Origin: Gammaproteobacteria bacterium
Lineage (GTDB): Bacteria; Pseudomonadota; Gammaproteobacteria; UBA6429; Thiohalophilaceae
Direction: 5' to 3'
NCBI GenBank assembly: GCA_030617815.1
Contig: JAUWUS010000012.1
Location: 1 to 39,201 of the forward strand
DNA length: 39,201 nucleotides
Positions within the stretch are counted from its first letter, which is position 1. Every line of letters begins with the position of its first letter. The notes under the pieces were generated by a model. The model did not search any database, was not told the DNA's origin, and worked only from the letters and a program-made list of their open reading frames with translations. This document shows positions 22,134 through 32,260 of this stretch, piece after piece. The position numbers were made by a program, and so were the translations under genes.

Positions 22134-23603
22134 ATGAAGCAACTACCAAACAATTTATACACCGTAGAAAAAACACGTGAACTTGATCGGGTTACTATTG
22201 AAGAATTTGATGTCTCGGGAACGGTTCTTATGGAGCGTGCCGGAACGGTTGCTTTTGAGACATTAAAGGATCACTGGCCTGATGCCAAAGTATTGTGCAT
22301 CGTCTGTGGCATAGGAAATAACGGTGGTGATGGTTTTGTCGTGGCGCGTCTGGCGTATGAGCAAGGATTGCAGGTTGAGGTATTAATTGTTGGTGATGGT
22401 AATAAAATTAAGGGTGATGCACTGTCGGCAAAGCAACGACTCGAAGGTTGTGGTGTTAATACCAAGGTCTATGGAAATGGAAAGTTACCTCTAAGCGATT
22501 TAGTGGTGGATGCTGTTTTTGGCACAGGTTTAAAAGGTGAAATAAGTGGTGACGCTTTGTATGTGGTTAATGCGATCAATCAACACGGTACCCCTGTTTT
22601 GGCATTAGATATACCGTCTGGTTTACTGGCGGATACGGGGCATGTTTTAGGTGAGGTGGTGCAGGCTGATGTCACTATTTCATTCGTAGGTTTGAATCAG
22701 GGTTTATTGACCGCAAAAGGCCCGGGTTGTTGTGGTGAACTTATTTTTGATGATTTACAAATTCCTTCTGGCGTTGCGCTTAAAGTGCCCGCTTCAGTAC
22801 AGCGTCTGGAGATTTCTGCGTCGGCCTTTAAAAAACGCGATAAAGAATCCCATAAAGGCTTGTTCGGTCATGTGCTGGTTGTCGGTGGTGATGTTGGTAT
22901 GAGTGGTGCAGCGCGTTTGGCGTGTGAAGCAGCTTTGAGAACAGGAGCAGGTTTGGTGAGTTTAGCCACACGTTATGCTCATGCTTCGGTCATTAGTAGT
23001 GTACGGCCTGAGATTATGAGTCACCCGGCTGAACGGGAAAATGAAATTCAGTTTTTAATAGAAAAAGCGAATGTTGTCGCTATTGGCCCTGGTTTGGGTA
23101 AGAGTGATTGGGCCGCGACATTATTTGCCGCAGCAATTAGTAGTGATAAACCGCTTGTGGTTGATGCTGACGCGCTAAATTTATTGGCAGTGGAACATAT
23201 TCGCCGTGATAACTGGATATTAACGCCACATCCGGGCGAAGCGGCGCGTTTACTTGGTATTACTGTTGAAGACGTTCAGGCCGATCGTTTTAATGCAGTG
23301 CAACAAATTGCTGAAAAATTTGGTGGTGCGGCTGTTTTAAAAGGCAACGGTAGCCTGGTTTATTCTGAAGGAGCCACTTATTTATGCGATAAAGGAAACC
23401 CCGGTATGGCCAGCGGCGGCATGGGTGACGTTTTAACCGGAATTATAGCCAGTTTACTGGCGCAAGGTTTTTCTTTGACGGATGCTGCAACAGTGGGTGT
23501 ACATTTACATTCAGCTGCCGGTGATGCCGCTGCAAAAGGTGCAGGTGAGCGGGGCTTACTTGCCAGCGATCTGATGCCCGCAATACGTCGTCTGATTAAT
23601 TAA
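22134..23603 (+). CDS. nnr: Bifunctional NAD(P)H-hydrate epimerase / ADP-dependent dehydratase
   Basis: About 489 residues with two domains. The N-terminal YjeF-N epimerase (about 1-210) shows VCGIGNNGGDGFVVARLA and AVFGTGLKGEISG. The C-terminal ribokinase-like dehydratase (about 225-489) shows HVLVVGGDVGMSGAARLA, VVDADALNLL, TPHPGEAARLLG and the nucleotide site NPGMASGGMGDVLTGIIAS. Together they repair hydrated NADH and NADPH. An ATG 12 bp upstream (22122) is an alternative start; both leave almost no space to the divergent queG. tsaE follows after 25 bp, an arrangement common in gammaproteobacteria. Confidence 0.94.
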   Translation: MKQLPNNLYTVEKTRELDRVTIEEFDVSGTVLMERAGTVAFETLKDHWPDAKVLCIVCGIGNNGGDGFVVARLAYEQGLQVEVLIVGDGNKIKGDALSAKQRLEGCGVNTKVYGNGKLPLSDLVVDAVFGTGLKGEISGDALYVVNAINQHGTPVLALDIPSGLLADTGHVLGEVVQADVTISFVGLNQGLLTAKGPGCCGELIFDDLQIPSGVALKVPASVQRLEISASAFKKRDKESHKGLFGHVLVVGGDVGMSGAARLACEAALRTGAGLVSLATRYAHASVISSVRPEIMSHPAERENEIQFLIEKANVVAIGPGLGKSDWAATLFAAAISSDKPLVVDADALNLLAVEHIRRDNWILTPHPGEAARLLGITVEDVQADRFNAVQQIAEKFGGAAVLKGNGSLVYSEGATYLCDKGNPGMASGGMGDVLTGIIASLLAQGFSLTDAATVGVHLHSAAGDAAAKGAGERGLLASDLMPAIRRLIN

Positions 23604-23628
23604 AATCAGAACAACACCCGTTATTGAT

Positions 23629-24105
23629 ATGTCGATTTTTCTCGCAGACGAACAAGCTACGATGGCTTTTGGTCAAACGCTGGCCAGGTTTTGTCCGTCT
23701 GGTTTGAACGTTTATTTGTACGGTGATCTGGGTGCAGGAAAAACCACCCTGGTTCGTGGATTTATTCAGTCTTTTTTACCTGGGATAAAAGTTAAAAGCC
23801 CTACCTATACCCTGGTTGAGGATTACGATATTACCGCTGCAGAGCAAAATCCTAATGAATTAAGTCATATTTATCATTTTGATCTTTATCGTCTGGGTAA
23901 TCCTGAAGAACTGGAATATCTTGGGGGGCGTGATTATTTCTCAGCTGATGCAGTTTGCCTGGTCGAGTGGCCACAACGGGGAAAAGGGTGGTTAGTCAAA
24001 CCAGATTTGGAAATAACCCTTAAATATCAAGAAGATGGTAGAAGTGTTGAGTTGATAAGTCATACTGATAAAGGAAGAGAATTATCCCAAAAATTGTCAT
24101 TATGA
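23629..24105 (+). CDS. tsaE: tRNA t6A synthesis ATPase
   Basis: The 158-residue P-loop ATPase works with TsaB and TsaD to make threonylcarbamoyl-adenosine at position 37 of ANN-reading tRNAs. Walker A is GDLGAGKTT at 32-40. The TsaE signature KSPTYTLVEDY (about 65-75) and the HFDLYRL motif follow, then VCLVEWPQRG. The length is typical. Upstream nnr is 25 bp away and the amidase gene follows after 135 bp that hold no gene, matching the conserved order nnr-tsaE-amiC/B-mutL-miaA-hfq. Confidence 0.94.
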   Translation: MSIFLADEQATMAFGQTLARFCPSGLNVYLYGDLGAGKTTLVRGFIQSFLPGIKVKSPTYTLVEDYDITAAEQNPNELSHIYHFDLYRLGNPEELEYLGGRDYFSADAVCLVEWPQRGKGWLVKPDLEITLKYQEDGRSVELISHTDKGRELSQKLSL

Positions 24106-24240
24106 TGAGTGAAACAGTACCAGTATTCTCGATTCAGTCGAGATAAATAGGCTATCTACTTAAAATATATAGAAAAATACTTGATTTTAGTCTCTTTTTT
24201 ATCCAATATTAGTCGTATACATGGGTAAAGGGGTATCCAA

Positions 24241-25557
24241 GTGTTTATGTCGGTATCAATAAAACAGTTTCGGTTTTTCATCTATCTCAGCTTGGCAGCT
24301 ACTTTACTGCCGAACATTTTGTCTGCGGCTGAAGTTCGTGGTTTACGCCTGTGGCCTGCACCGGATAATACCCGTCTTGTGTTTGACCTTAACTCGCCGG
24401 TTGAACACCGCTTATTTACCTTACGTAATCCTAATCGTATTGTTATTGATCTTAAAAATACCAACGTCAGCGGTGTCCTGCCCTCTGCAACCTATAATGA
24501 ATCACGTATAAAAGGAATTCGTTATGCCAAGCGTGGTAACAATGGTTTGCGTGTTGTCTTGGATTTAAATAATGCAGTAAAGCCTAAAAGTTTTGTACTA
24601 AAGCCCCATGGTGCATACGGTCATCGTTTGGTGGTGGATTTATTTGATGCAGCGGAAGCCAGGAAAGTTATTAAAAAAAGACCCGTTTATAAAACAAAAA
24701 AATACGCCAGAGATTTAATTATTGCTATTGATGCAGGTCACGGTGGCGAAGATCCCGGTGCGATTGGCCAACGTGGTACGCGTGAAAAAGATGTGGTTTT
24801 ACGTATAGCGAAAGAACTCGAAAAATTAGTTAAACGTGAACGCGGTATGAAACCGTTGATGATTCGCAAAGGTGATTATTATATTGGTTTAAAGCAACGG
24901 GTTAAAAAAGCACAAATTGCACAAGCCGATTTATTTATCTCGATTCATGCTGATGCCTTTAAAAATGGCAAAGCACGTGGTACTTCAGTCTTTATTTTAT
25001 CGGAGCGTGGTGCCAGTTCGGATTTAGCAAGCTATCTGGCAGACAGCGAAAACAGTGCAGATTTAAATGGTGGTGTGAGTAGTACCAATGATGATTTGTT
25101 AAACATGGTGCTGGCCGATATGGTTAAAAACTCAACTTTGGAAGACAGTCACCAAATTGCCAGTAAAGTATTAGCCGGTTTAAAAGGGGTGAATCGTTTA
25201 CACAAAAAAACGGTAGAGCAAGCAGGTTTTGCCGTATTAAAAGCAGGACGCCCGGCTATTCTGGTTGAAACCGCGTTTATTTCAAATAGAAATGAAGAAC
25301 GTAAATTGCGCTCCCATAAACACCAACGTGCCTTGGCAAAAGCAATTTTTAAAGGTACCCGATCTTATTTTCGTTCAAATCCTATCCCCGGAACCTTGTT
25401 AGCGGTTCGTGATCGTAAACATCGTATTGCACGTGGTGAAACCTTAAGTGGTATTGCGCAACGTTATCAAATCAGTTTGGCGTCTATTCGTGGAGCCAAC
25501 AATTTACGTGGAGACAACTTACGTATCGGAAAAATGCTGAGCATACCTGCTATCTGA
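24241..25557 (+). CDS. N-acetylmuramoyl-L-alanine amidase (AmiB/AmiC type) with LysM
   Basis: A 438-residue periplasmic hydrolase that cleaves the amide bond between MurNAc and the stem peptide during cell separation. Residues 1-29 form a signal peptide. An AMIN domain (about 30-140) would direct it to the septum. The Amidase_3 catalytic domain (about 155-375) has IAIDAGHGGEDPGAIG with the first zinc His, ISIHADAF with the second, and VETAFISN with the catalytic Glu. A LysM peptidoglycan-binding repeat closes the protein (about 391-436, RGETLSGIAQRYQI). The GTG start at 24241 has AAAGGGG 7 bp upstream; an ATG two codons later is possible. The position before mutL is conserved. AmiB and AmiC cannot be told apart with certainty. 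Confidence 0.92.
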   Translation: MFMSVSIKQFRFFIYLSLAATLLPNILSAAEVRGLRLWPAPDNTRLVFDLNSPVEHRLFTLRNPNRIVIDLKNTNVSGVLPSATYNESRIKGIRYAKRGNNGLRVVLDLNNAVKPKSFVLKPHGAYGHRLVVDLFDAAEARKVIKKRPVYKTKKYARDLIIAIDAGHGGEDPGAIGQRGTREKDVVLRIAKELEKLVKRERGMKPLMIRKGDYYIGLKQRVKKAQIAQADLFISIHADAFKNGKARGTSVFILSERGASSDLASYLADSENSADLNGGVSSTNDDLLNMVLADMVKNSTLEDSHQIASKVLAGLKGVNRLHKKTVEQAGFAVLKAGRPAILVETAFISNRNEERKLRSHKHQRALAKAIFKGTRSYFRSNPIPGTLLAVRDRKHRIARGETLSGIAQRYQISLASIRGANNLRGDNLRIGKMLSIPAI

Positions 25558-25601
25558 TTTTTCAACCGTTAAGATATTTAGAGCATCAAAAAATATTCTA
25601 A

Positions 25602-25640
25602 ACCACTGAGTAACTCCGTAACCTCAGTGGTAAATTTCTT
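25602..25640 (+). terminator. Possible terminator or decayed palindromic repeat after the amidase gene
   Basis: ACCACTGAG (25602-25610) and CTCAGTGGT (25623-25631) are perfect complements around a 12-bp loop, followed by a T-rich but interrupted stretch. It may stop transcription between the amidase gene and mutL. It also resembles the CACAGAG repeats near 17.8 and 18.4 kb, so it could be a decayed copy. Confidence 0.4.
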
Positions 25641-25683
25641 TATTTTTATTCTTCTATCATTCTTCTTCCTGTAAGCTTACTGT

Positions 25684-27396
25684 ATGCAGGCGATTACAAA
25701 ATCTCGACAATCTATTTATCAACTTTCACCACAACTGGCTAATCAAATTGCCGCCGGTGAAGTGGTTGAACGTCCTGCTTCGGTGGTTAAGGAATTACTG
25801 GAAAATTGTTTAGATGCTGGCGCGACGAAAATTGAAATTGACATTCAGGCCGGTGGCACACAATCAATACGCATTCGTGACAATGGTTCGGGTATTCCGC
25901 AAGATGAACTGGTGTTGGCGTTAAGCCCTCATGCAACCAGTAAAATTCGTACCCTGGATGATCTCATTCATATAAACAGCATGGGCTTTCGTGGCGAAGC
26001 CCTCGCAAGTATTGCTTCGGTTAGTGAGTTGATTTTAACGTCTGCTCAGGATGATATGGCGTGGAGTATAACAGCCAAAGAAGGACAGTCTGATTTAGCT
26101 CCTGCTTCACACCCAATGGGTACAACAGTCGAAGTGAACAATCTCTTTTATAACACCCCCGCAAGGCGTAAATTTTTAAAAGCAGAAAGAACAGAATACA
26201 AACATATTGAAGATGTGGTTAAACGTATTGCTTTAGCACGTTTTGATGTAGCGTTTACTTTTAAACATAATCAACGACAGGTTTTTTCCTTACCCGCAGC
26301 AACATCCAGTGAAAACAAACTGCAACGTTTAACCCGTTTAATTAATAAAGAATTTATTCAGTCGGCAGTTGCTCTTGAGTTTGAAAACGCAGGTTTAAAA
26401 TTATCAGGTTGGTTAGCAACCGGTGAATATTCACGCAGTCAGTCTGACATGCAATACTTTTTTGTTAATGGCCGAATGATTCGTGACAAAGTCATAACCC
26501 ATGCCGTACGCCAGGCTTTTCAGGATACACTTTATCCGGGTCGTTTTCCTGTTTATGTATTACAGTTAGAAATGGATGCAGAGCAAGTTGATGTCAATGT
26601 ACATCCAACCAAACATGAAGTGCGTTTTCGACAAGGCCGCTTGATTCATGATTTTTTATTTTATAGTTTGCGTGAAGCGTTAACGCCTAAATCAGGAGAT
26701 GGTTTTAAACCTGAAGTAAAAAACTTTAACGCACAGACTTATCAATCTTTATTTAATGCTGGGAAATTTAATTTAGGGCAGGGCATATCTGTTTCTGAAA
26801 CTACTTCTGTATATTCATCTTCACCTTATCAAAATTTAATGAATGCCGACGATGTGAATAAACCATTAGGTATCGCGATAGCAAAATTGAAAAATAATTA
26901 TTTACTTGCACAAAATCAACAAGGTTTATTGGTGGTGCAGTTGTTGCAAGCAAGAGAAAGTTTACTTAAGCAGCAAGTTGGACTTGCTTTAACTGAACAT
27001 AATAAATTGATTTCCAAACCGGTACTTATCCCTTTTAGTCTTCATTTGAAAGTTAATGCTGAGAATTGGCTGGAACAATATAAAAACAACTTGCAACAAC
27101 TGGGTTTTGAATTTGCGCTACTTGGTGAGAATGAAATAATGGTACGGCAGGTTCCGGCGATGTTAAATGCAACAGACCTTAAACAAAGCCTTAAGCAGCT
27201 TATTAATGTTATAGACATGAATGAACAGGATTGTTTAACGGCTTTGATTGAAATTATTGTTAACGATGATTTTAGTGATGACCCAACAGAGTGGAATACG
27301 TTGTTACGTGATTTGGAAGAGTGTGGGTTAGAACAAAGTAAAAATTATTATCATCAAATTTCAGATGAAGATTTTTCTATTTGGTTTAAAAAATAA
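25684..27396 (+). CDS. mutL: DNA mismatch repair protein MutL
   Basis: The 570-residue MutL couples MutS mismatch recognition to the downstream repair steps. The N-terminal GHKL ATPase has [12 protein letters not shown] (about 37-48), DNGSGIP (about 64-70), the lid [16 protein letters not shown] (about 98-113) and HPMGTTVEV. The transducer region contains [11 protein letters not shown] and [14 protein letters not shown] linker at about 350-390 varies, and the C-terminal dimerisation domain follows. I see no DQHAxxExxxxE-type endonuclease motif, which fits the gammaproteobacterial MutL that works with MutH. It ends 1 bp before miaA. Confidence 0.95.
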   Translation: MQAITKSRQSIYQLSPQLANQIAAGEVVERPASVVKELLENCLDAGATKIEIDIQAGGTQSIRIRDNGSGIPQDELVLALSPHATSKIRTLDDLIHINSMGFRGEALASIASVSELILTSAQDDMAWSITAKEGQSDLAPASHPMGTTVEVNNLFYNTPARRKFLKAERTEYKHIEDVVKRIALARFDVAFTFKHNQRQVFSLPAATSSENKLQRLTRLINKEFIQSAVALEFENAGLKLSGWLATGEYSRSQSDMQYFFVNGRMIRDKVITHAVRQAFQDTLYPGRFPVYVLQLEMDAEQVDVNVHPTKHEVRFRQGRLIHDFLFYSLREALTPKSGDGFKPEVKNFNAQTYQSLFNAGKFNLGQGISVSETTSVYSSSPYQNLMNADDVNKPLGIAIAKLKNNYLLAQNQQGLLVVQLLQARESLLKQQVGLALTEHNKLISKPVLIPFSLHLKVNAENWLEQYKNNLQQLGFEFALLGENEIMVRQVPAMLNATDLKQSLKQLINVIDMNEQDCLTALIEIIVNDDFSDDPTEWNTLLRDLEECGLEQSKNYYHQISDEDFSIWFKK

Positions 27397-27397
27397 A

Positions 27398-28348
27398 ATG
27401 TCTTCTTCTTTACCTAAAATAATTTGTTTAATGGGTCCAACGGCATCGGGTAAAACGGATCTGGCTATTTATTTAACCGAACATTTTCCTGTCGATATTA
27501 TTAGTGTCGATTCTGCTATGGTTTATCGTGGTTTGAAAATTGGTTCTGCCAAACCGAGTGTTGAAGAGTTGCAAAAAGCACCCCATCGTTTAATTGATGT
27601 GGTTGATCCTTTAGAAATTTATTCTGCTGCACGATTTCGAAAAGATGCATTAAAGGAAATAGCAAAGATTATCCAGGTGGGCCGTATTCCTTTGTTGGTG
27701 GGTGGCACGATGTTGTATTTTCGAGCCTTACTACAGGGTTTATCTGAATTACCCGAATCAGATGAGGTGATCCGGAAAAAATTAGAACAACAAGCAAAGG
27801 AAATAGGTTGGGAAAAAATGCATCAACGGTTAGCCGAGGTAGATGCTGAAGCGGCGGAGCGTATTCATCCGAACGATCCACAGCGTATTTCACGCGCTTT
27901 AGAAGTATATGAAATGACGGGCACTGCCATGAGCCAGTTACAAAAAGAACAAAAGGCGGAACCTTTAGCTTATCAAGTACTCAAACTTGCACTTATCCCT
28001 TCTGATCGTGCTCTGTTGCATCAACGGATTGAAAAGCGTTTTTCGCAAATGCTGGAGCAGGGATTGATTGATGAAGTAAAAACATTACGAAACAGGGGGG
28101 ATTTGCATCAGGATTTACCGGCTATCAGGGCGGTGGGTTATCGTCAGGTTTGGGACTATCTTGATGGAATAATAGACTATACTGAAATGCAAGAAAGAGG
28201 TGTCATTGCTACACGCCAGCTGGCAAAAAGACAATTAACCTGGTTGCGCTCGGAAAAAGACTTAACTATTTACGATTTAAGTCGAGATTCGATGCAACAT
28301 ATTCAGGAAAATGTCTTGAAAACTGTTAAAGAGTACCTATCTAGATAA
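27398..28348 (+). CDS. miaA: tRNA dimethylallyltransferase
   Basis: The 316-residue MiaA adds a dimethylallyl group to A37 of tRNAs reading UNN codons. The P-loop is [11 protein letters not shown] (about 12-22), followed by [20 protein letters not shown] (about 34-53) with the catalytic Asp, and [15 protein letters not shown]. The C-terminal part has the helical [14 protein letters not shown] and [13 protein letters not shown]. The start at 27398 was preferred to an upstream in-frame ATG (27365) because that codon lies inside mutL and the family N-terminus is short. One base separates the mutL stop from this ATG. hfq follows after 135 bp. Confidence 0.95.
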   Translation: MSSSLPKIICLMGPTASGKTDLAIYLTEHFPVDIISVDSAMVYRGLKIGSAKPSVEELQKAPHRLIDVVDPLEIYSAARFRKDALKEIAKIIQVGRIPLLVGGTMLYFRALLQGLSELPESDEVIRKKLEQQAKEIGWEKMHQRLAEVDAEAAERIHPNDPQRISRALEVYEMTGTAMSQLQKEQKAEPLAYQVLKLALIPSDRALLHQRIEKRFSQMLEQGLIDEVKTLRNRGDLHQDLPAIRAVGYRQVWDYLDGIIDYTEMQERGVIATRQLAKRQLTWLRSEKDLTIYDLSRDSMQHIQENVLKTVKEYLSR

Positions 28349-28373
28349 TAGTAGATTAACAGTTTTGTTAGCG

Positions 28374-28391
28374 GTCGTTAGACGACTTTTT
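28374..28391 (+). terminator. Weak candidate terminator after miaA
   Basis: GTCGT and ACGAC form a 5-bp stem with a TAG loop (28374-28386), followed by TTTTT. The stem is short, so any termination would be partial. It lies about 25 bp after the miaA stop. Confidence 0.3.
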
Positions 28392-28483
28392 GGTCAACGA
28401 TGTTGCGGTGTGTATTAAAGATAGTATGAAACCTGGTGTTTTCATCTATCCATTAATAACAATAATAGTTGGAGATAATAATT

Positions 28484-28747
28484 ATGAGTAGAGGCCAATC
28501 TCTGCAAGATCCATTTCTTAATGCCTTGCGTAAAGAACGTATTCCCGTATCAATTTTTCTGATAAATGGTATTAAACTTCAGGGCCAAATTGAGTCTTTT
28601 GATCAGTTTGTTGTCTTGCTGCGAAATACGGTTAGTCAAATGGTTTATAAGCATGCTATTTCAACGGTTGTTCCTGCACGTAATATAAAAGCGTCGATTT
28701 CCACTGAAGAAAGTAAAGGTTCGGACAGTCAGGGCGGTAATGTTTAA
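28484..28747 (+). CDS. hfq: RNA chaperone Hfq
   Basis: The 87-residue hexameric Sm-like protein brings small RNAs and mRNAs together. The Sm1 part has [20 protein letters not shown] (about 5-24) and [17 protein letters not shown], and Sm2 has the signature [14 protein letters not shown], including the YKHA motif that binds U-rich RNA ends. The C-terminal tail is short and Ser/Gly-rich. The ATG at 28484 has GGAG 9 bp upstream, better than the in-frame start five codons earlier. Next is hflX, reading in the same direction after 35 bp. Confidence 0.97.
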   Translation: MSRGQSLQDPFLNALRKERIPVSIFLINGIKLQGQIESFDQFVVLLRNTVSQMVYKHAISTVVPARNIKASISTEESKGSDSQGGNV

Positions 28748-28782
28748 TTATTTTAAGCATGTTTTAACTGAGGGTATCTTGC

Positions 28783-30096
28783 TTGTTTGAACGTCCTCAA
28801 GGTGGCGAACGTGCGGTACTCGTTCACCTCAATTTGCATACTGGATTTGATGATGAGTCCCTCGAAGAATTTAAAGAGCTAGCTCTTTCTTCGGGTGCTG
28901 AGCCTGTTGCGGTTGTAACAGGCTCACGTAGTTCACCGCATCCGCGTTATTTTGTCGGTACCGGTAAAGCGGACGAAATTCGTGACATGGTTTTAAGTGA
29001 AGAAGCCGATGTAGTGCTCTTCGACCACGATTTATCCCCCGTTCAGGAGCGTAATCTCGAAGCATTGCTCGAATGTCAGGTGCTGGATCGCACCGGTCTT
29101 ATTTTAGATATTTTTGCTCAGCGCGCGCGCAGTCATGAAGGTCAGCTTCAGGTTGAACTGGCACAATTACGTCATTTATCGACCCGTTTAGTTCGTGGCT
29201 GGACCCACCTTGAACGGCAAAAAGGTGGTATTGGCTTACGTGGCCCTGGTGAAACCCAGCTGGAAACAGATCGCCAGTTAATCGGCCACCGGATTCGTAC
29301 TTTAAAACAGCGTTTGGAAAAGGTGCAGCGTCAACGTGAGCAAGGGCGACGTGCACGTAAAAAAGCAGATATCCCAACAATTTCTTTAGTCGGTTATACC
29401 AATGCGGGCAAATCAACGTTATTTAATAATTTAACTAATGCTGAGGTTTATGCGGCAGATAAGCTCTTTGCCACACTGGATCCAACCTTAAGAAGGGTAA
29501 AGTTACCTGCCGGTTTTCCGGTTGTATTGGCCGATACGGTTGGCTTTATTCGTCAGTTGCCACATGATTTGGTTGCGGCTTTTCGCTCGACCTTAAAAGA
29601 AACTCAGGATGCTGATTTATTACTGCATGTGGTTGATGCCTCCAGCGATGAGCGTGATGACAACATGACGCAAGTGAATTTGGTGTTGCAGGCGATTGAT
29701 GCTGAAGACAGGCCACAATTGCTGGTATTTAATAAAATAGATTTACTCGAGGGTATGTCACCTCGCATTGATCGTGATGAAGCCGGTGTGCCGATACGAG
29801 TTTGGGTTTCTGCATTAAGTGGCGAGGGATTGGATTTACTCAATGAAGCCATGGCTGAACGGGTCAATACGGATATGATTCACCGTATTCTTGCATTGCC
29901 GGCCAGCGCCGGAAAACTGCATGCACGCTTGTTTGAAACGGGTGTGGTCAATTTGGATGAAACTCAGGAAACAGGGGGCTGGATGATGGATATCACACTG
30001 CGACGCGCTGATTGGGAGGTATTAGTGAAACATGAAGCCGCGGATCAGTATATCGTTGAAAATCAGGCTGCCGTCCAGCTTGCGGCAGAAGCCTAA
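28783..30096 (+). CDS. hflX: Ribosome-splitting GTPase HflX
   Basis: The 437-residue GTPase splits stalled 70S ribosomes under stress. The N-terminal glycine-rich domain includes VVTGSRSSPHPRYFVGTGKA (about 45-64) and VVLFDHDLSPVQERNLE. The linker ends in GLRGPGETQLETDRQLI. The G domain has GYTNAGKSTLFN (G1), DTVGFIRQLPHDLV (G3) and FNKIDLL (G4). Translation most likely begins at TTG, since FERPQGGERAVLVH follows as in other HflX proteins, with GAGGG at a proper distance. Part of the hfq-hflX-hflK-hflC block. The C-terminus is like the E. coli type. Confidence 0.95.
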   Translation: MFERPQGGERAVLVHLNLHTGFDDESLEEFKELALSSGAEPVAVVTGSRSSPHPRYFVGTGKADEIRDMVLSEEADVVLFDHDLSPVQERNLEALLECQVLDRTGLILDIFAQRARSHEGQLQVELAQLRHLSTRLVRGWTHLERQKGGIGLRGPGETQLETDRQLIGHRIRTLKQRLEKVQRQREQGRRARKKADIPTISLVGYTNAGKSTLFNNLTNAEVYAADKLFATLDPTLRRVKLPAGFPVVLADTVGFIRQLPHDLVAAFRSTLKETQDADLLLHVVDASSDERDDNMTQVNLVLQAIDAEDRPQLLVFNKIDLLEGMSPRIDRDEAGVPIRVWVSALSGEGLDLLNEAMAERVNTDMIHRILALPASAGKLHARLFETGVVNLDETQETGGWMMDITLRRADWEVLVKHEAADQYIVENQAAVQLAAEA

Positions 30097-30170
30097 GCCC
30101 AATAGAATGTCAGCCTTTCGTGTGACGTACATAATTAACCTAATTTTAAAAACAAATGGTGAGCACCAAA

Positions 30171-31382
30171 ATGTCGAAAGAAGATATTTCAAAATTGAAT
30201 GGGCCTAATCAAGAAATGGCCTGGAATGAACCCGGTGGTGGTAATGGCTCAAAAGATCCATGGGGCAATAAAGGCGGTAATAAGCAGGATGGCCCCCCTG
30301 ATCTGGATGAAGTATTCAAAAAGTTGAATGAAAAAGTCACCAGTTTGTTTGGCGGTAAAGGTGGTAAATCCGGTGGTGGCAGTGCACAAGGTGGCGCAAA
30401 AGGCTTTGGTTTTATTGCAGCTGTTTTGCTTGTCCTCTGGGGATTTTCTGGTATTTATATTGTCGATGAAGGCCGTGAAGGGGTTGTTTTGCGATTTGGT
30501 GGCTTTGACCGTATTACCTCACCAGGCCCGCACTGGTATCCCCGTTTTATTGAGACAGTTGAAATTGTTGATGTTGAACGTGTGCGCAGTGTCAATATTG
30601 GTGCAACAACACATGAATCACTGATGTTGACCAAAGATGAAAATATTGTCGATATTCAGTTTGCGGTTCAATACAAAGTCAGTAACGCAAAAGACTATAT
30701 TTTTAATGTCAGGGATCCTGATACGACATTACGCCAGGTCACTGAAACAGCGATGCGTGAAATTGTCGGCAAAAACGGTATGGATTTCGTTATTAAAGAT
30801 GGTCGTGTTCAGGTTGCAAACGAGACAAAAGATTTAATGCAAAAAATTCTGAATGTCTATAAAACGGGTTTGGTTGTAACCAATTTAAATATGCAAAATG
30901 CACAACCGCCTGAGCAAGTACAACATGCCTTTAATGATGCAATTAAAGCACGTGAAGATAAAGAACGTTTAGTGAATGAGGCAGAAGCCTATTCAAATGA
31001 TATTTTGCCAAGAGCGCGGGGTAAAGCTGCACGTATGGGGCAGGAAGCGGCTGCTTATCGTGATGAAATTATTGCTAAAGCAAATGGTGAAACTAATCGT
31101 TTTATTAAAATATTAACTGAGTATAAAAAAGCTCCAACGGTTACTCGTGAACGTCTTTATTTAGAAACCATGGAGTCTGTTTTAGGTAGCAGTAATAAAG
31201 TAATGATTGATGTAAAGAAAGGCAATAATCTTATGTATCTGCCATTGGATCGTTTAGGTTCACGTCAGGGTTCAGGTTTAAGTGCGCAAGATTTAGAGGA
31301 TATGAAACAATCATTACCTGACTCTACAAATAATAATTCATCACGTTCACGTGATCTTTTACGTGACCGGGGAGGTCGTTAA
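30171..31382 (+). CDS. hflK: FtsH modulator HflK (SPFH membrane protein)
   Basis: About 403 residues. HflK and HflC form a large ring complex in the inner membrane that controls the FtsH protease. A Gly/Asn/Lys-rich N-terminus with GGNGSKDPWG and a second Gly-rich segment (about 55-80) precede one membrane helix (about 83-101, FGFIAAVLLVLWGFSGIYI). The SPFH domain follows (VDEGREGVVLRFGGFDRI), then a long coiled coil rich in Ala, Glu and Arg. The ATG at 30171 has GGTGAG 8 bp upstream; an ATG five codons earlier is possible. hflC starts two bases after the stop, so they are translated together. Confidence 0.94.
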   Translation: MSKEDISKLNGPNQEMAWNEPGGGNGSKDPWGNKGGNKQDGPPDLDEVFKKLNEKVTSLFGGKGGKSGGGSAQGGAKGFGFIAAVLLVLWGFSGIYIVDEGREGVVLRFGGFDRITSPGPHWYPRFIETVEIVDVERVRSVNIGATTHESLMLTKDENIVDIQFAVQYKVSNAKDYIFNVRDPDTTLRQVTETAMREIVGKNGMDFVIKDGRVQVANETKDLMQKILNVYKTGLVVTNLNMQNAQPPEQVQHAFNDAIKAREDKERLVNEAEAYSNDILPRARGKAARMGQEAAAYRDEIIAKANGETNRFIKILTEYKKAPTVTRERLYLETMESVLGSSNKVMIDVKKGNNLMYLPLDRLGSRQGSGLSAQDLEDMKQSLPDSTNNNSSRSRDLLRDRGGR

Positions 31383-31384
31383 TC

Positions 31385-32251
31385 ATGTTTGATATAAAAA
31401 CTTCAGGTTTAATTACCGCCGTTGTTATTTTAGTTATTGGCTTAATGTCCATCTTTATTGTTGATGAAAGAGAATTAGCCTTAAAGTTTCGTTTAGGTGA
31501 AATCGTTGAGTCAGAATTTACGCCGGGTATTCATTTTAAAATGCCGCTGGTCAACAATGTTAAAAAGTTTGATAAACGTATTTTAACGCTGGATGCACGT
31601 CCGGCAAATTATCTGACCAAAGAAAAGAAAAACGTCAATGTTGATTTTTTTGTAAAATGGCGCATTAACGATGTGGCAACATATTACAAAGCAATGTCCG
31701 GTGGTAATGAACGTATTGCTGCAGAACGTTTGTACACTATTGTAAATGACAGTTTGCGAGATCAATTTAGTAAGCGCACGATTCAGGATGTGATATCCGG
31801 TGAACGTGAGGCAATCATGAGCACCAGTACAACTGTTGCGAATGAGCAGGTTAAAAAGTTTGGTATTGCCGTTGTTGACGTTAGGGTAAAACGTATTGAT
31901 TTTAGTGAAGATATTAGTAACTCTGTTTACCGACGTATGGAAGCTGAACGTACCCGTGTCGCAAAAGATTATCGTTCGCGCGGTGCAGAAGCAGCAGAAA
32001 AAATTCGTGCAGATGCAGATCGTCAACGTACAGTAACACTTGCTGAAGCCTATCGCGATGCTGAAAAAACACGTGGTGATGGCGATGGTAAAGCTGCGGG
32101 AATTTATGCAAAGGCCTATAATAAAGATAAAGAATTTTATTCTTTTTATCGTAGCTTAACCGCATACAAAAATTCATTTAATGCGCAAAACGATCTTATG
32201 GTGATTGATCCAAGTTCTGATTTCTTTAAATATTTTAAAAAATCAAAATAA
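31385..32251 (+). CDS. hflC: FtsH modulator HflC (SPFH membrane protein)
   Basis: A 288-residue partner of HflK. One N-terminal membrane helix (about 7-25, GLITAVVILVIGLMSIFIV) is followed by the SPFH domain (about 26-190: DERELALKFRLGEIV, PGIHFKMPLVNNVKKFDKRI, DARPANYLTKEKKNVNVDFF). The helical part has GAEAAEKIRADADRQRTV and the GKAAGIYAKAYNKDKEFYSF segment typical of HflC. Only the helical tail after about residue 270 is shorter than in some relatives. The HflKC complex surrounds FtsH and limits its access to membrane substrates. A DUF2065 gene follows after 9 bp. Confidence 0.94.
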   Translation: MFDIKTSGLITAVVILVIGLMSIFIVDERELALKFRLGEIVESEFTPGIHFKMPLVNNVKKFDKRILTLDARPANYLTKEKKNVNVDFFVKWRINDVATYYKAMSGGNERIAAERLYTIVNDSLRDQFSKRTIQDVISGEREAIMSTSTTVANEQVKKFGIAVVDVRVKRIDFSEDISNSVYRRMEAERTRVAKDYRSRGAEAAEKIRADADRQRTVTLAEAYRDAEKTRGDGDGKAAGIYAKAYNKDKEFYSFYRSLTAYKNSFNAQNDLMVIDPSSDFFKYFKKSK

Positions 32252-32260
32252 GTTTTTAGA

